DNA of 64,000 nt from Streptomyces endocoffeicus (GCF_016741935.1 NZ_JAERRG010000037.1:1-64000); one strand, 5' to 3'; positions 37,176-48,192 are shown, counted from the first letter of the stretch. The notes: generated by a model not told the origin, from the sequence alone. Program-made: numbers and translations.

Positions 37176-38992
37176 GGCTGCCGGGTCTCCTGTCGGGTGA
37201 CGGCCCGCTCCAGCGGGCTGGGGAGGGGGAAGTAGGCGTCGAGGAAGGGGCGGACCAGCGCCAGCTGGTCCTCGAGGTCGTGCTCGGAGGAGACCGTGTC
37301 GTTGAGGCAGAACGCCTGGCAGTGGCGGGCCCGCAGCAGTCTGGCCAGCCGGGTGCGGACAGTGGGCTGGGCCAGGTCGAAGTAGTCGTAGCGCAGCTGG
37401 GCGGGGACCGCGCGCCCGGTCAGGAACGCGTAGTAGTGGTGGAGCGAGGACGGTACGGAGATGTCCGACGTCGAGCGCACCCGGCTGGCCATGGTCGCGC
37501 GGACCGGGTCGGGGAACTCCTTCTCGATCTCGGCGAGCACGCTGGTGCGCAGGGCGTGCGGGGTGTGCTTCATCTTCTGGGTGATGGCCGGGCCGAACCG
37601 CTCCTCCAGCAGCGCCCGGTTGTTCTTGCCCGCCGCGGATACGGGCACGTCGCCGGGGCCCACGGGGGTCAGCGGGATCAGCGCGCGGGAGGGGAAGAAC
37701 TTGGAGACGCCGTTGGCCAGGAAGAAGTCCTGCGGGGTGACCGGCGAGCCGAGGAAGACGTCGTCGTTGAAGTAGAGGAAGTGCTCGGCGAGTCCGTCGA
37801 TGTGGTGCAGCCGGGTCTCGATGGCATGGGAGTTGAAGGTGGGCAGCACATCGGGGTCGTCGAAGATGTCGTGGTGGTCCACGACGGTGATCCCCGGGTG
37901 CGAGGCGGCCAGCCAGTCCGGCACCTGACGGTCGGTCACCAGGTAGATATGGCGCACCCAGGGGGCGTACAGGTACAGCGAGCGCAGCGAATAGCGCAGT
38001 TCGTCGCGGTTGGCGTAGCGGGCGGCGTTGGCGGCCTGGGCGTGATAGCCCTCGCCCGCGAGGGCCGCCCGCCGCCGCTGCCACTGCGGATCCGAGCCGT
38101 CCACCCAGGTGTAGACGACGTCGATGGGGAAGCGGACCTCGTCCGGCAGCCGGGTCAGGAACTCCGGGCGGGTGCGCACCAGCGGCCCCGGCTGCCAGCC
38201 GACGGGCGGGGCGAGCCGGGTGAACAGCTGGTCGGGGGCGCGCACCGGTTCGCCCACGAGCGGTACGGACGCGGTGGTGCGGTTGAAGCGCGGCGCGGTC
38301 AGCACCCGCTCCTCGCCCTGCCCGCCCGGCTCCCAGAACTCGATGTCGCAGCCGTGCGCCGGGCCGAGGACCAGCCGTCCGCCCGGTCCGGCGTGGAAGC
38401 GGGTGAAGCGGACCACGGGGGCGGCGGCCAGCCGCCGCCAGGTCCGTCGGGTACCGCCGAGCCGGGGCGCGGGCGCCGGGTGGCCGCGCCGCGGGGGCGG
38501 TGAGACATACCCGGCCTCCTCGGCGCACAGCGCGGCCAGCGCCTTGACCACCTCTCCCCGCTGATCGGCCCGGACGCCCACGGCCGAGCCGACGTTGCCG
38601 TAGCAGCGGACCACGAAGTGGTCGATCCGCGCCCGGTCCAGCGCCTCGCACACCAGCCGCAGATTCTCGGCGCGCGCGAACAGCGGGGTGGGGGAGGGGA
38701 CCAGGGCCGCCACGAGGGCGCCGCCCCGTCCGTCGGCGATCATCGTTCGGCCGGACCCGGCCAGCAGCCCGGCCCGCCGCATCCGCCGCCGCGCCCGGCG
38801 CAGCCGCAGCGTGCCGGAGGCGGCCGACAGCCCGCCGAGGCCCCGCATGGCCGCCCGGCGCAGCCCGGGGCCGGTCATGGCGACGACCGCGCGGCGCAGC
38901 GGCAGCGGGACCGTACGCCGGTATCCGCGCACCAGCGGCGGCGGGTCGGCGAGCCAGGGGCGGGGGGCGGCGGGCGGTGCGGTGAGGGGCAT
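37148..38992 (-). CDS. Stealth-family sugar-phosphate transferase
   Basis: 614-residue Stealth protein, a family of hexose-1-phosphate transferases that build phosphate-linked polysaccharides (GlcNAc-1-phosphotransferase relatives). All four conserved regions are visible: CR1 IDVVYTWVDGSDPQWQRR (about 288-305), CR2 RDELRYSLRSLYLYAPWVRH through LAEHFLYFNDDVFLG (about 345-430), CR3 MKHTPHALRTSVLAEIEKEF, and CR4 SLHHYYAFLTGRAVPA with CLNDTVS. The N-terminal about 280 residues are a basic region of unknown role. It overlaps the FkbM gene by 28 bp. Such a protein would make a poly(glycosyl 1-phosphate), a kind of wall polymer known from Streptomyces. Confidence 0.9.
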   Translation of the reverse strand: MPLTAPPAAPRPWLADPPPLVRGYRRTVPLPLRRAVVAMTGPGLRRAAMRGLGGLSAASGTLRLRRARRRMRRAGLLAGSGRTMIADGRGGALVAALVPSPTPLFARAENLRLVCEALDRARIDHFVVRCYGNVGSAVGVRADQRGEVVKALAALCAEEAGYVSPPPRRGHPAPAPRLGGTRRTWRRLAAAPVVRFTRFHAGPGGRLVLGPAHGCDIEFWEPGGQGEERVLTAPRFNRTTASVPLVGEPVRAPDQLFTRLAPPVGWQPGPLVRTRPEFLTRLPDEVRFPIDVVYTWVDGSDPQWQRRRAALAGEGYHAQAANAARYANRDELRYSLRSLYLYAPWVRHIYLVTDRQVPDWLAASHPGITVVDHHDIFDDPDVLPTFNSHAIETRLHHIDGLAEHFLYFNDDVFLGSPVTPQDFFLANGVSKFFPSRALIPLTPVGPGDVPVSAAGKNNRALLEERFGPAITQKMKHTPHALRTSVLAEIEKEFPDPVRATMASRVRSTSDISVPSSLHHYYAFLTGRAVPAQLRYDYFDLAQPTVRTRLARLLRARHCQAFCLNDTVSSEHDLEDQLALVRPFLDAYFPLPSPLERAVTRQETRQPCPSPSPFP

Positions 38993-38999
38993 CGTGCGT

Positions 39000-39117
39000 C
39001 CTGGGTCGGGGCGTCGGGACGGGGTGCGTCGGGACGGAGTGCGTCGGGGCGCGTCGGGACGGGGCGGGGCGCGGGCGCTGGTGGGGGCTGGTGGGGGCTG
39101 GTGGGGGCTAGTGGGGG

Positions 39118-39120
<3 letters not shown>
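39000..39120. repeat. 15-bp and 10-bp tandem repeats
   Basis: Three to four copies of GTGCGTCGGGACGGG (39012-39062) are followed by five copies of CTGGTGGGGG (39079-39128) with CTAGTGGGGG variants; one variant supplies the stop codon of the leftward GT2-TagF gene. The blocks separate this gene from the Stealth gene. Confidence 0.85.
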
Positions 39121-41553
<2,433 letters not shown>

Positions 41554-41654
41554 GGATGGTTCCTCACACCATCATCTGAACGCCCACCGAATAGGACGAC
41601 GCCATGGCGAGGCACCCCCGAAAGCCCCCCGTTCGGCCCAGCCCACACGGCACC

Positions 41655-41702
41655 TTTCGGAAGGTGAACGGCGCCGACTTTCGGAATGTGCACGGCGCCG
41701 AC
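41655..41702. repeat. 24-bp direct repeat upstream of GT2-TagF gene
   Basis: Two adjacent 24-bp copies begin TTTCGGAAGGTG and TTTCGGAATGTG and both end CGGCGCCGAC; 22 of 24 positions agree. The array lies about 100 bp upstream of the leftward GT2-TagF start and two bases from the end of the Lrp gene. It could be an operator, but simple duplication is equally possible. Confidence 0.6.
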
Positions 41703-41703
41703 G

Positions 41704-42738
41704 TCACGCTGTGGCAGGGGCACGCCACAGGTCGATGGGGACGGGGCGCACCGCCCGGCCCTCGTCGTCCAGAATCCAGCCCATCCGTTTGAAGTTCGCC
41801 AGCGTGAGCGACCGGTCGACCAATGTGATCTCCGGGAACCGCTCGACCAGGTACTCCTCCAGCCGCCGGCTGTCCGGCACCGACCGCACCCAGCCGTTGA
41901 CCACCAGGTTGTGCGCCGAGGAGATCGAGGCGCACATCCGCACCGCCGGCACCCCGGACAGCGCGGAGCCCACTCTCGCCAACGCGGCCGAAGGAACGTT
42001 CATCCGGTAGGTGACGAACACCGGGTAGTTGGACCGTGAGTGCGCGATCTCGCACCGTGGCACCAGCACGCCGGTGCGGAGCAGCCGCGAGGTGCGCCGC
42101 CGCGCGGTGGACTCGCTCATCCCCGTACGCTCGGCCAGTTCCTGGTAGCCGAGCCGTCCGTCGTGCCCGAGCGCCAGCATCAGCGGGATGTCCTCGGGTG
42201 CGGGGGTGGGGTCGGGCTCCTGGACCGCCAGGTCGTCGCGGCCATCGCGCATGACCTGCCGCTGGTCGCGGTCCAGCGCCCGCAGGTCCCAGCGGGACCC
42301 CTCGGTGAGCAGCTCGGTGACGATCTGACTGCGGGTGGCCAGCACCCCGTCCAGGCGGCCGATCACGTCGGTGAGGAGCCGGGAGAGCGCTGCCAGGTCC
42401 GAGACCAGCACGGTGAGCAGCAGATCCTGCTGCCCCGAGGTGTGTTCCACGCTGGCCACCTGTGGCTGTTCCACCAGCCCGGCCACCACCGAGGACAGCC
42501 GTGAGGGCACGCAGTCCACCTCGACGAACGCCTCCACATGGTGCCGGGCGATGAAGCCGCCGCCGTACGCGGTCACCCAGGCCAGCCGGGCCTCCACCAG
42601 CCGCTCCCAGCGCCGGGCGGCGGTGACCGGGCTGATGCCCAGCGCCCGGCCGACCAGCGCCCAGGAGGCCCGCGGCGCGGTCTGCAGCGCGGTGACGAGC
42701 GCGAGGTCCGTCTCGTCCAGATCGGCGGAAAACTTCAT
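41704..42738 (-). CDS. two-domain Lrp/AsnC family regulator
   Basis: 344-residue regulator made of two Lrp/AsnC units in tandem. Unit 1 has DETDLALVTALQTAPRASWA and the helix-turn-helix LVGRALGISPVTAARRWERL, then a RAM-like domain. Unit 2 has RLGYQELAERTGMSESTARR (about 205-230) and a second RAM-like domain ending VDRSLTLANFKRMGW. ATG at 42738 is preceded by AT-rich promoter DNA. It is divergent from the transporter-amidohydrolase operon, which it most likely controls in response to an amino acid or related metabolite; ligand unknown. Confidence 0.9.
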   Translation of the reverse strand: MKFSADLDETDLALVTALQTAPRASWALVGRALGISPVTAARRWERLVEARLAWVTAYGGGFIARHHVEAFVEVDCVPSRLSSVVAGLVEQPQVASVEHTSGQQDLLLTVLVSDLAALSRLLTDVIGRLDGVLATRSQIVTELLTEGSRWDLRALDRDQRQVMRDGRDDLAVQEPDPTPAPEDIPLMLALGHDGRLGYQELAERTGMSESTARRRTSRLLRTGVLVPRCEIAHSRSNYPVFVTYRMNVPSAALARVGSALSGVPAVRMCASISSAHNLVVNGWVRSVPDSRRLEEYLVERFPEITLVDRSLTLANFKRMGWILDDEGRAVRPVPIDLWRAPATA

Positions 42739-42872
42739 GCGCGCTATCTGAACGCCGGTTTCCTGCAAAAACAAGGCCCTATTGCCAGCGAGGGCCGATG
42801 CTGCTGCGACCCGATCCCGCCTCGCAACCAACGACGCGGGCTGGAACCCCTTCCAGAGTCCGGAGCACGAAC

Positions 42873-43160
42873 ATGCCCCTTGCGCTGACACTTCTCGCCG
42901 TGCCCGTGGTGGCACTACTGGCGGCCGTGTGGCTGCCCTTCGTGAACGGTCCCCAGCTGTGGCTGGGGCTGCCCTCGCTGCTGGTCTGGTCCGTCGGGTG
43001 GGTGCTCGCACTGACCCCCGCGCTGGCCTACGTGGAGCGCTGCCGCAACGCCACCGCCACGGCCGCTGCCGCTGCCACGGTCACTGCCACCTCCACCTCC
43101 ACCTCCACCTCCACCTCCACCTCCACTGCCACCTCCACCGCCACCGGGGAGGAGCGCTGA
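42873..43160 (+). CDS. DUF3311 small membrane protein
   Basis: 95-residue protein with two transmembrane helices (LTLLAVPVVALLAAVWLPFV and LGLPSLLVWSVGWVLALTPA), the DUF3311 pattern of the small partner of sodium:solute symporters (the arrangement also seen in YhdT/PanF-type pairs). The C-terminus is a (TS)n run encoded by about eight ACCTCC hexamers (43083-43135), which is prone to slippage. GGAG is seven bases before the ATG. Its TGA overlaps the symporter ATG by one base (TGATG), so the two are translationally coupled. Confidence 0.85.
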   Translation: MPLALTLLAVPVVALLAAVWLPFVNGPQLWLGLPSLLVWSVGWVLALTPALAYVERCRNATATAAAAATVTATSTSTSTSTSTSTATSTATGEER

Positions 43161-44632
43161 TGTCCGTCACGCTGCTCGTCTGCGTCCTGGGCATGGTCGC
43201 CATCGGCGCCCTCGGTCTGCTCGGCCGCCGTCGGCCCGCCGCCAGCCTGGAGGAGTGGAGCGTCGGGGGACGCAACTTCGGCGCGTTCACCACCTGGCTG
43301 CTCCAGGCCGGCGAGATCTACACCACCTTCACCTTCCTCGGCCTCGCCGGACTCGCCTGCACCTCGGGTGTGGCCGTCACCTACGCGCTGCCCTACCTGC
43401 CGCTCGCCTATGTGGGCCTGTACGCCATCGCGCCCGTCATCTGGCGGATGGGACGCGACCGCGGCTACCTCACCCAGGGCGACTTCTTCGCCGACCGCTA
43501 CGGAAGCCGCCTGTTCGGCGGGCTCACCTCCGTCCTCGGCGTGGTCTTCCTGCTGCCGTACCTGCAACTGCAGATCACCGGACTCGGCCTGGTCATCCAG
43601 CTGGCCACCGGCAACAAGGACGCCGGTACCCCCGCCATGATCGCGGCCTCGGTGCTGGTGGTCGCCTTCGTGCTGTGGTCCGGCATCCAGGGCGTCGCCA
43701 AGGCGGCCTACCTCAAGGACGCCCTGATGGTTGTCGCGCTGCTGGTGCTGCTGGTGATGGTCCCCGCGCACTACAGCGGCGGCATCGGCCACCTCGGCGC
43801 CCAGCTGCGCGAGCACCATTCGGAGCTGCTGAGCGTGCCCGCCGGTGGACCGTTCGGCCAGGTGTGGTTCTTCACCGCCATGCTCACCAGCCTCTTCAGC
43901 GTCCTGTTCCTGACGATGCCGCAGGGCTGGGCCCCCGTGCTGGCGGCCGGCAGCGAGCGGGCACTGCGCAAGAACAGCATCTGGATACCGGTGTACGGCG
44001 CCACCCAGGCCATCCCGATGATCGTGGGGTTCACCGCGCTGACCACGCTCAGCGGCGCGGCCTCGGCCAACGGCAACGGCGTCCTGCTGCAGCTGGCCTC
44101 CGGCGCGATGCCCGACTGGCTGCTCGGCGTTATCGCGGTGGCCGCGGCCGCGACCGCCATGGTGCCCTCGGCGGGCATCGTGCTCGGCATGTCCACCCTG
44201 GTCGCCCGCAATGTGCTGCGCCCGCGCGGCGCCCGTGCCGGGCTGCTGGTCAACCACGGCACGGTCGTCATCGCGGTCACCCTCGCACTGGTGCTCGGGA
44301 TCGCCCGCCCCGACGCGCTGGCCAACCTCCTGCTGCTCACGTACAGCGGTCTGGGACAGATGGCGCCCGCCACCGCCGCCGCGCTCACCCGCCGCCCGCT
44401 GCTGCGCGCCTGGTCGGCCGGTGCCGGCATCGTCGTCGGCGAGGCGGTGCTGATCTGGCTGACCTTCGGCGATTCCTACCACGGCGCCATCAGCACCGGG
44501 CTGATCTCCTTGGCCGTCAACGTCGTGGTCGCGGTCGCGGTGGAGCTGGTGCTGCGGGCCCGCGGCGGTGCACCCGTACTCCCGGACGAGCCGTCCGCCC
44601 CCTCATCCGCCTCCGCCCCCGCCACAGTCTGA
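43160..44632 (+). CDS. sodium:solute symporter family transporter
   Basis: 490-residue SSS-family (SLC5-like) secondary transporter with about 13 transmembrane helices. Features are the N-terminal EEWSVGGRNFGAFTTWLLQAGEIYT segment, GLAGLACTSGVAVTYALPY, the gate region YLTQGDFFADRYGSRLFGGL (typical of the family after the third helix), and AAAATAMVPSAGIVLGMSTLVARN. It probably imports an organic solute with sodium; the coupled amidohydrolase and Lrp regulator suggest a nitrogenous or amide compound. Coupled to DUF3311 upstream and eleven bases from the amidohydrolase downstream. Confidence 0.92.
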   Translation: MSVTLLVCVLGMVAIGALGLLGRRRPAASLEEWSVGGRNFGAFTTWLLQAGEIYTTFTFLGLAGLACTSGVAVTYALPYLPLAYVGLYAIAPVIWRMGRDRGYLTQGDFFADRYGSRLFGGLTSVLGVVFLLPYLQLQITGLGLVIQLATGNKDAGTPAMIAASVLVVAFVLWSGIQGVAKAAYLKDALMVVALLVLLVMVPAHYSGGIGHLGAQLREHHSELLSVPAGGPFGQVWFFTAMLTSLFSVLFLTMPQGWAPVLAAGSERALRKNSIWIPVYGATQAIPMIVGFTALTTLSGAASANGNGVLLQLASGAMPDWLLGVIAVAAAATAMVPSAGIVLGMSTLVARNVLRPRGARAGLLVNHGTVVIAVTLALVLGIARPDALANLLLLTYSGLGQMAPATAAALTRRPLLRAWSAGAGIVVGEAVLIWLTFGDSYHGAISTGLISLAVNVVVAVAVELVLRARGGAPVLPDEPSAPSSASAPATV

Positions 44633-44642
44633 GGAGCACGCC

Positions 44643-46355
44643 ATGACAACCCCAGCCGCCGTTCCGCGGCCCGCCTCCCCGGTGTCGGCCGCCGCATCGG
44701 CCGCAGCATCACCCGCCGCATCGGCCGTCGCATCGGCCGTCGCATCGCACCGGCCGGAGCGGACGCGGATCTTCCACGCCCGCGCGATCACCACCCTCGC
44801 CGGACCGCAGACCCAGGCCCTTGCCGTCCTGGCCGGCCGGATCGTCGCCACCGGTGGTCTGGCCGAGCTGTCCGCGGCCTTTCCCACCGCCGACCGCATC
44901 GACCTGGGCGACGGCCACGTCGTACCCGGCTTCCACGACGCGCACTGCCATCCCTCCTGCCTCGCCGAGACCAAGCTGCGCCTTCACCTGGGCAGCGGAG
45001 ACACCTCCGTACCGCCGCGTGAGCGCATCGCCGCCGCCGTCGCGGCCACCCCGCCCGGCGGCTGGGTGACCGCCGAGGGTTACGACCCGCGCGCCGACCC
45101 CGAGGGCCGACTCGACCGTGCCGCCCTGGACGCCCTCGCCCCGGGCCGTCCGGTGGTGGTCATCCACTTCTCCTGCCATATGGCCGTCGCCAACTCGCCC
45201 GCGCTGGAACTCGCCGGGTTCCGGGACGGCGACCCCGCCCCGGCCGGTGGCGACCTGGGCCGGGACGCCACCGGGCGGCTGGACGGCTGGATATACGAGC
45301 GGGCCTGGTTCGACGAGTGGTACCGGGCGGTCGGTGAACCCGAGTTCCTGCCCAGCCACGGCATCGAGGACCTCGTCGAGCCGCTGGCAGAGGTCTGCGC
45401 CGATCTGCACGCCACCGGTATCACCTCGTGGTGCGACGCCCTGGTCACCCCCAAGGAGCTGCGGCTGTACCAGCTCGCGTCCGAGCGCGGGCGGCTGACC
45501 GCCCGCGTCGGCATGCTGCTGTGGTACCGCTACCTCGACGAGCTGCGCCGGGCCGGGCTGCGCGCGGGCTTCGGCGACGAGTGGGTGCGGGTGGTCGGGG
45601 TGAAGCTGATGGCCGACGGTGCGCTGGCGGGCGGGACCTGTCTGTGCAGCAGGCCGTACCGGGCGGAGACCGGCGGTGACAACGGCATCCAGGTGATGGG
45701 CGACGAGGAGTTGGCGGCCACGGTGGAGGCGGCGCACGCCGCCGGGCTGCGGGTCGGCGTCCATGCCAACGGCGACCTGGCGGTCGGCAAGGTGCTGGAC
45801 GCCATCGAACGGGCCCGCGCCCTGCATCCGCGGAACACGGTCAACCACCGGATCGAGCACTGCAGCATGGTGGACGACGCCCTGGTCGAACGGATCCGCC
45901 GCAGCGGGGTCACCCCGGTCCCGTTCGGCTCCTTCGTCCACGGGCACGGCGCCAAGCTCGTCGGCTACTACGGCGACGAGCGCGCCGAGCAGGTGTGCGC
46001 ACACCGCACCCTGCTGGACGCCGGTATCACTGTCGCGGGCTCCTCCGACTACCCGGCCGGACCGCTCAACCCGCTGCTCGCCGTCCAGACCATGGTCACC
46101 CGGCGCACCGCGGACGGCCGGGTGCTCGGCGCCGACCAGCGGCTGACGGTTGCCCAGGCGCTCGAGGTGTACACCGCCGGATCCGCTCACGCCACCGGCG
46201 AATCCCACCTCAAGGGCCGCCTGGCACCGGGGATGCTCGCCGACTTCGTGGTGCTCGGCGCCAGCCCCTTCGACACCGACCCGGACGGTATCTCCGAGAT
46301 CCCCGTCCACTCCACCTGGGTGGGCGGCCGCCGGGTGTGGTCCGCGCAGACGTGA
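44643..46355 (+). CDS. amidohydrolase family 3 (YtcJ-like) protein
   Basis: 570-residue metal-dependent hydrolase of the amidohydrolase_3/YtcJ group, with members acting on amides, carbamates and formyl groups. Metal-site motif FHDAHCHPS follows the typical DLGDGHVVPGF strand; further landmarks are GVKLMADGALAGGTCL, GVHANGDLAV, NHRIEHCSMV and AGSSDYPAGPLNPL, and the C-terminal LKGRLAPGMLADFVVLGASPF. The first about 36 residues are an (A/S)-rich repeat and may not be part of the fold. It follows the symporter closely and probably processes the imported substrate. No specific substrate can be named. Confidence 0.9.
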   Translation: MTTPAAVPRPASPVSAAASAAASPAASAVASAVASHRPERTRIFHARAITTLAGPQTQALAVLAGRIVATGGLAELSAAFPTADRIDLGDGHVVPGFHDAHCHPSCLAETKLRLHLGSGDTSVPPRERIAAAVAATPPGGWVTAEGYDPRADPEGRLDRAALDALAPGRPVVVIHFSCHMAVANSPALELAGFRDGDPAPAGGDLGRDATGRLDGWIYERAWFDEWYRAVGEPEFLPSHGIEDLVEPLAEVCADLHATGITSWCDALVTPKELRLYQLASERGRLTARVGMLLWYRYLDELRRAGLRAGFGDEWVRVVGVKLMADGALAGGTCLCSRPYRAETGGDNGIQVMGDEELAATVEAAHAAGLRVGVHANGDLAVGKVLDAIERARALHPRNTVNHRIEHCSMVDDALVERIRRSGVTPVPFGSFVHGHGAKLVGYYGDERAEQVCAHRTLLDAGITVAGSSDYPAGPLNPLLAVQTMVTRRTADGRVLGADQRLTVAQALEVYTAGSAHATGESHLKGRLAPGMLADFVVLGASPFDTDPDGISEIPVHSTWVGGRRVWSAQT

Positions 46356-46475
46356 TAGCCGATTCCTGACGCCCGCGGCCGCGCTCGCCACCGGGTTCAC
46401 GCACCAGGAGCGGACCGAGGTCCCCGGTGGGGAGGCGGACCGATGAGTTCTTGTGCCACGGGTCGTCTGCCTATG

Positions 46476-46525
46476 TGACCGCAGTTGTGACTGCATCTGT
46501 GCCCGCATCTGTGACCGCATCGCGC
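46476..46525. repeat. 12-bp direct repeats
   Basis: Four near-copies of TGTGACCGCATC (variants TGTGACTGCATC, TGTGCCCGCATC) lie in the 188-bp gap before the maleylpyruvate isomerase-like gene and end just before its AGGAG ribosome-binding site. Confidence 0.7.
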
Positions 46526-46543
46526 GACCGAGGAGAAGAACCC

Positions 46544-47095
46544 GTGATCGACCTGAAGCCGGCCTGCCGCCAGATGATCGACGTGCTGGCAGGCGTGAGC
46601 GATGAGCAGCTCACCCGTCCTACTCGCTGTACCGAATACACCGTCCGTGACCTCATCACCCACGTTGACGAGGCTTCCCGGGGATTCTCCGGCATCGCTC
46701 GCAAGGACGCCGGCACAGCCGCCGCCGAGCCGGCTGCCGCGAACCCTGGCGACGACTGGCGGGGAGGCGTCGCCGAGAGCGTGCGGGCACTCGGCGACGC
46801 CTGGGACGACCCGGCGGCCTGGCAGGGCAGGACCGACGCCGCGGGCGTCGACCTGCCGAATGACACATGGGGGAAGGTCGCGCTCACCGAGATGGTGGTG
46901 CACGGCTGGGACATCGCCAGGGCCACCGACCAGCCCTTCGACCTCCCCGACGACACGCTGCGAGCCTGCTACGACCACGTAGCCGCGTTCGTCCCGAACG
47001 CTCCTGTCGAGGGCCTGTGGGGACCGGCCGTCGAGGTCCCCACCGACGCTTCGCTCCTCGACCGGATCGTGGCCATCACCGGTCGGCACCCGTAG
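46544..47095 (+). CDS. TIGR03086/maleylpyruvate isomerase N-term family protein
   Basis: 183-residue protein of the DinB-like mycothiol-dependent maleylpyruvate isomerase superfamily (TIGR03086 type). Landmarks: RCTEYTVRDLITHVDEASRG, with the metal-ligand His, and EMVVHGWDIARATDQPFDLP, with the second His. Family members are putative metal- and thiol-dependent enzymes, mostly uncharacterised. GTG at 46544 has AGGAG eight bases upstream; a longer frame upstream crosses the 12-bp repeats and is unlikely to be translated. It stands alone. Confidence 0.85.
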   Translation: MIDLKPACRQMIDVLAGVSDEQLTRPTRCTEYTVRDLITHVDEASRGFSGIARKDAGTAAAEPAAANPGDDWRGGVAESVRALGDAWDDPAAWQGRTDAAGVDLPNDTWGKVALTEMVVHGWDIARATDQPFDLPDDTLRACYDHVAAFVPNAPVEGLWGPAVEVPTDASLLDRIVAITGRHP

Positions 47096-47110
47096 GAGCA
47101 ATCCTGTCGG

Positions 47111-47162
47111 TTGACTATTCCACTGGGCAGAACTAGTTTCCTGAGTGGAAACTAGTTCTGCC
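47111..47162 (+). promoter_or_regulatory. promoter with perfect 16-bp inverted-repeat operator
   Basis: TTGACT at 47111-47116 and TAGTTT at 47134-47139 are separated by 17 bp, a good vegetative promoter. The -10 lies inside the left arm of a perfect inverted repeat, GGCAGAACTAGTTTCC (47126-47141) and GGAAACTAGTTCTGCC (47147-47162), with spacer TGAGT. Each arm contains the 8-bp palindrome AACTAGTT. A repressor bound here would cover the -10 and start site. The winged-helix protein of the same operon is the obvious candidate. Confidence 0.75.
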
Positions 47163-47195
47163 GAAGCATGGTCAAGCACCACCTGGAGGTACCCC

Positions 47196-47723
47196 ATGTC
47201 CGAGCGTGTGACCCCGCCCGCCGAGGCCGCCCGTGCGCTGCGCGACATCGAGCAGCGCCGCGACCAAGCCCGCGCCGCCTCGGAGCAGGAATCCCGTTGG
47301 GTCAGCGTCGTGTTCGGCGTCGCGATCTTCGCCCAACTGGCGGCACCCGACTTCGTCAGCGACGACGCGCGCTCCTGGATCTCCATGGCGATCGCCGTAC
47401 TCTCCTTGGTGTACGTGGTGATGCTGCGGAACCCCCGGGGCGGCGCCCTCCTGGGTCGGCCCACCCGCGTGCGCAGGGACGAAATCTCCCCGCGCTTCAT
47501 ACGGCTGGCCCAACTGGTGATGGTCGCCGTGGCGGTGATCTGCTTCCTCGGCACACGCTTGCTGCCGCACGCGCCGTTCCCGTACACAGGGACGGTGGTG
47601 GGCGCGGTGATCGGCGCCACCCTCATCCTCTTCGGCCGCAACCTGCAGCGAGCCATGAACTCCCTGGCCTTCCGAGGCGACGGCAAGGGCAGCCTGGACG
47701 GCGGCACCTATGGATCCCGCTGA
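47196..47723 (+). CDS. four-helix membrane protein of unknown function
   Basis: 175-residue protein with a charged N-terminal helix (EAARALRDIEQRRDQARAAS) and four transmembrane segments (WVSVVFGVAIFAQLAAP, WISMAIAVLSLVYVVML, LAQLVMVAVAVICFLGTRLL and YTGTVVGAVIGATLILFGR). I do not recognise a characterised family. ATG at 47196 has GGAGG six bases upstream. It overlaps the winged-helix regulator gene by 14 bp and lies behind the inverted-repeat operator, the usual layout of a membrane protein and its cognate repressor. Confidence 0.85.
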   Translation: MSERVTPPAEAARALRDIEQRRDQARAASEQESRWVSVVFGVAIFAQLAAPDFVSDDARSWISMAIAVLSLVYVVMLRNPRGGALLGRPTRVRRDEISPRFIRLAQLVMVAVAVICFLGTRLLPHAPFPYTGTVVGAVIGATLILFGRNLQRAMNSLAFRGDGKGSLDGGTYGSR

Positions 47724-48027
47724 CTTCGACACCGTCCTGCTCGACCCGACGCGGCTGTCGATCGTGTCGCTGCTGGTGAGTGTGGAGTGGGCCGAGTTCG
47801 GATGGGTCCGCGAGTCGGTGGGAATGTCACCCTCCGCGCTCTCCAAGCAGGTCAGCACGCTCGAGTCCCGGGGCTACGTCGAGGTCAAGAAGGGCTACGT
47901 GGGCAAACGCCCCCGAACGTGGCTCGCCCTCACCACGGCCGGACGGGCCGCACTCGAAAGACACGTGGCGGCGCTGCGCCGCATCGTCGAGGAGTCACAG
48001 CGAGCCGCGGAGCGCCGCGACACCTGA
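47710..48027 (+). CDS. winged-helix (MarR-like) transcriptional regulator
   Basis: 105-residue single-domain winged-helix protein. The core is DPTRLSIVSLLVSVEWAEFG, then FGWVRESVGMSPSALSKQVS (recognition helix) and the wing YVEVKKGYVGKRPRTWLALT, followed by a C-terminal helix. This is the compact type used as autorepressor with a partner membrane protein. It overlaps the upstream gene by 14 bp, so both are made from the promoter at 47111, whose inverted-repeat operator it probably binds. Confidence 0.88.
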   Translation: MDPADFDTVLLDPTRLSIVSLLVSVEWAEFGWVRESVGMSPSALSKQVSTLESRGYVEVKKGYVGKRPRTWLALTTAGRAALERHVAALRRIVEESQRAAERRDT

Positions 48028-48072
48028 ACGGAAGTCTGCCTAAGCAGGTCAGAGGAAGTCCGCTACGGTTCG

Positions 48073-48192
48073 GGCAGCGCCCCGAAGGGGCGCGGGGCTG
48101 TGTCGATGTGCGGCTCGCCGCAGCTGTGTCGATGTGCGGCTCCGCCGCCTGGGCGCGACCAGCCACGACGGCGCCGCAGTCGGCCGACGACG
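48073..48192. repeat. Streptomyces dispersed intergenic repeat
   Basis: Between convergent genes. GCGCCCCGAAGGGGCGCGGG starts a hairpin, then CTGTGTCGATGTGCGGCT occurs twice in tandem, followed by CCGCCGCCTGGGCGCGACC and CAGCCACGACGG. I recognise this phrase order from many copies in Streptomyces genomes. Here the middle part is duplicated. The hairpin probably ends transcription from both sides. Confidence 0.7.
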
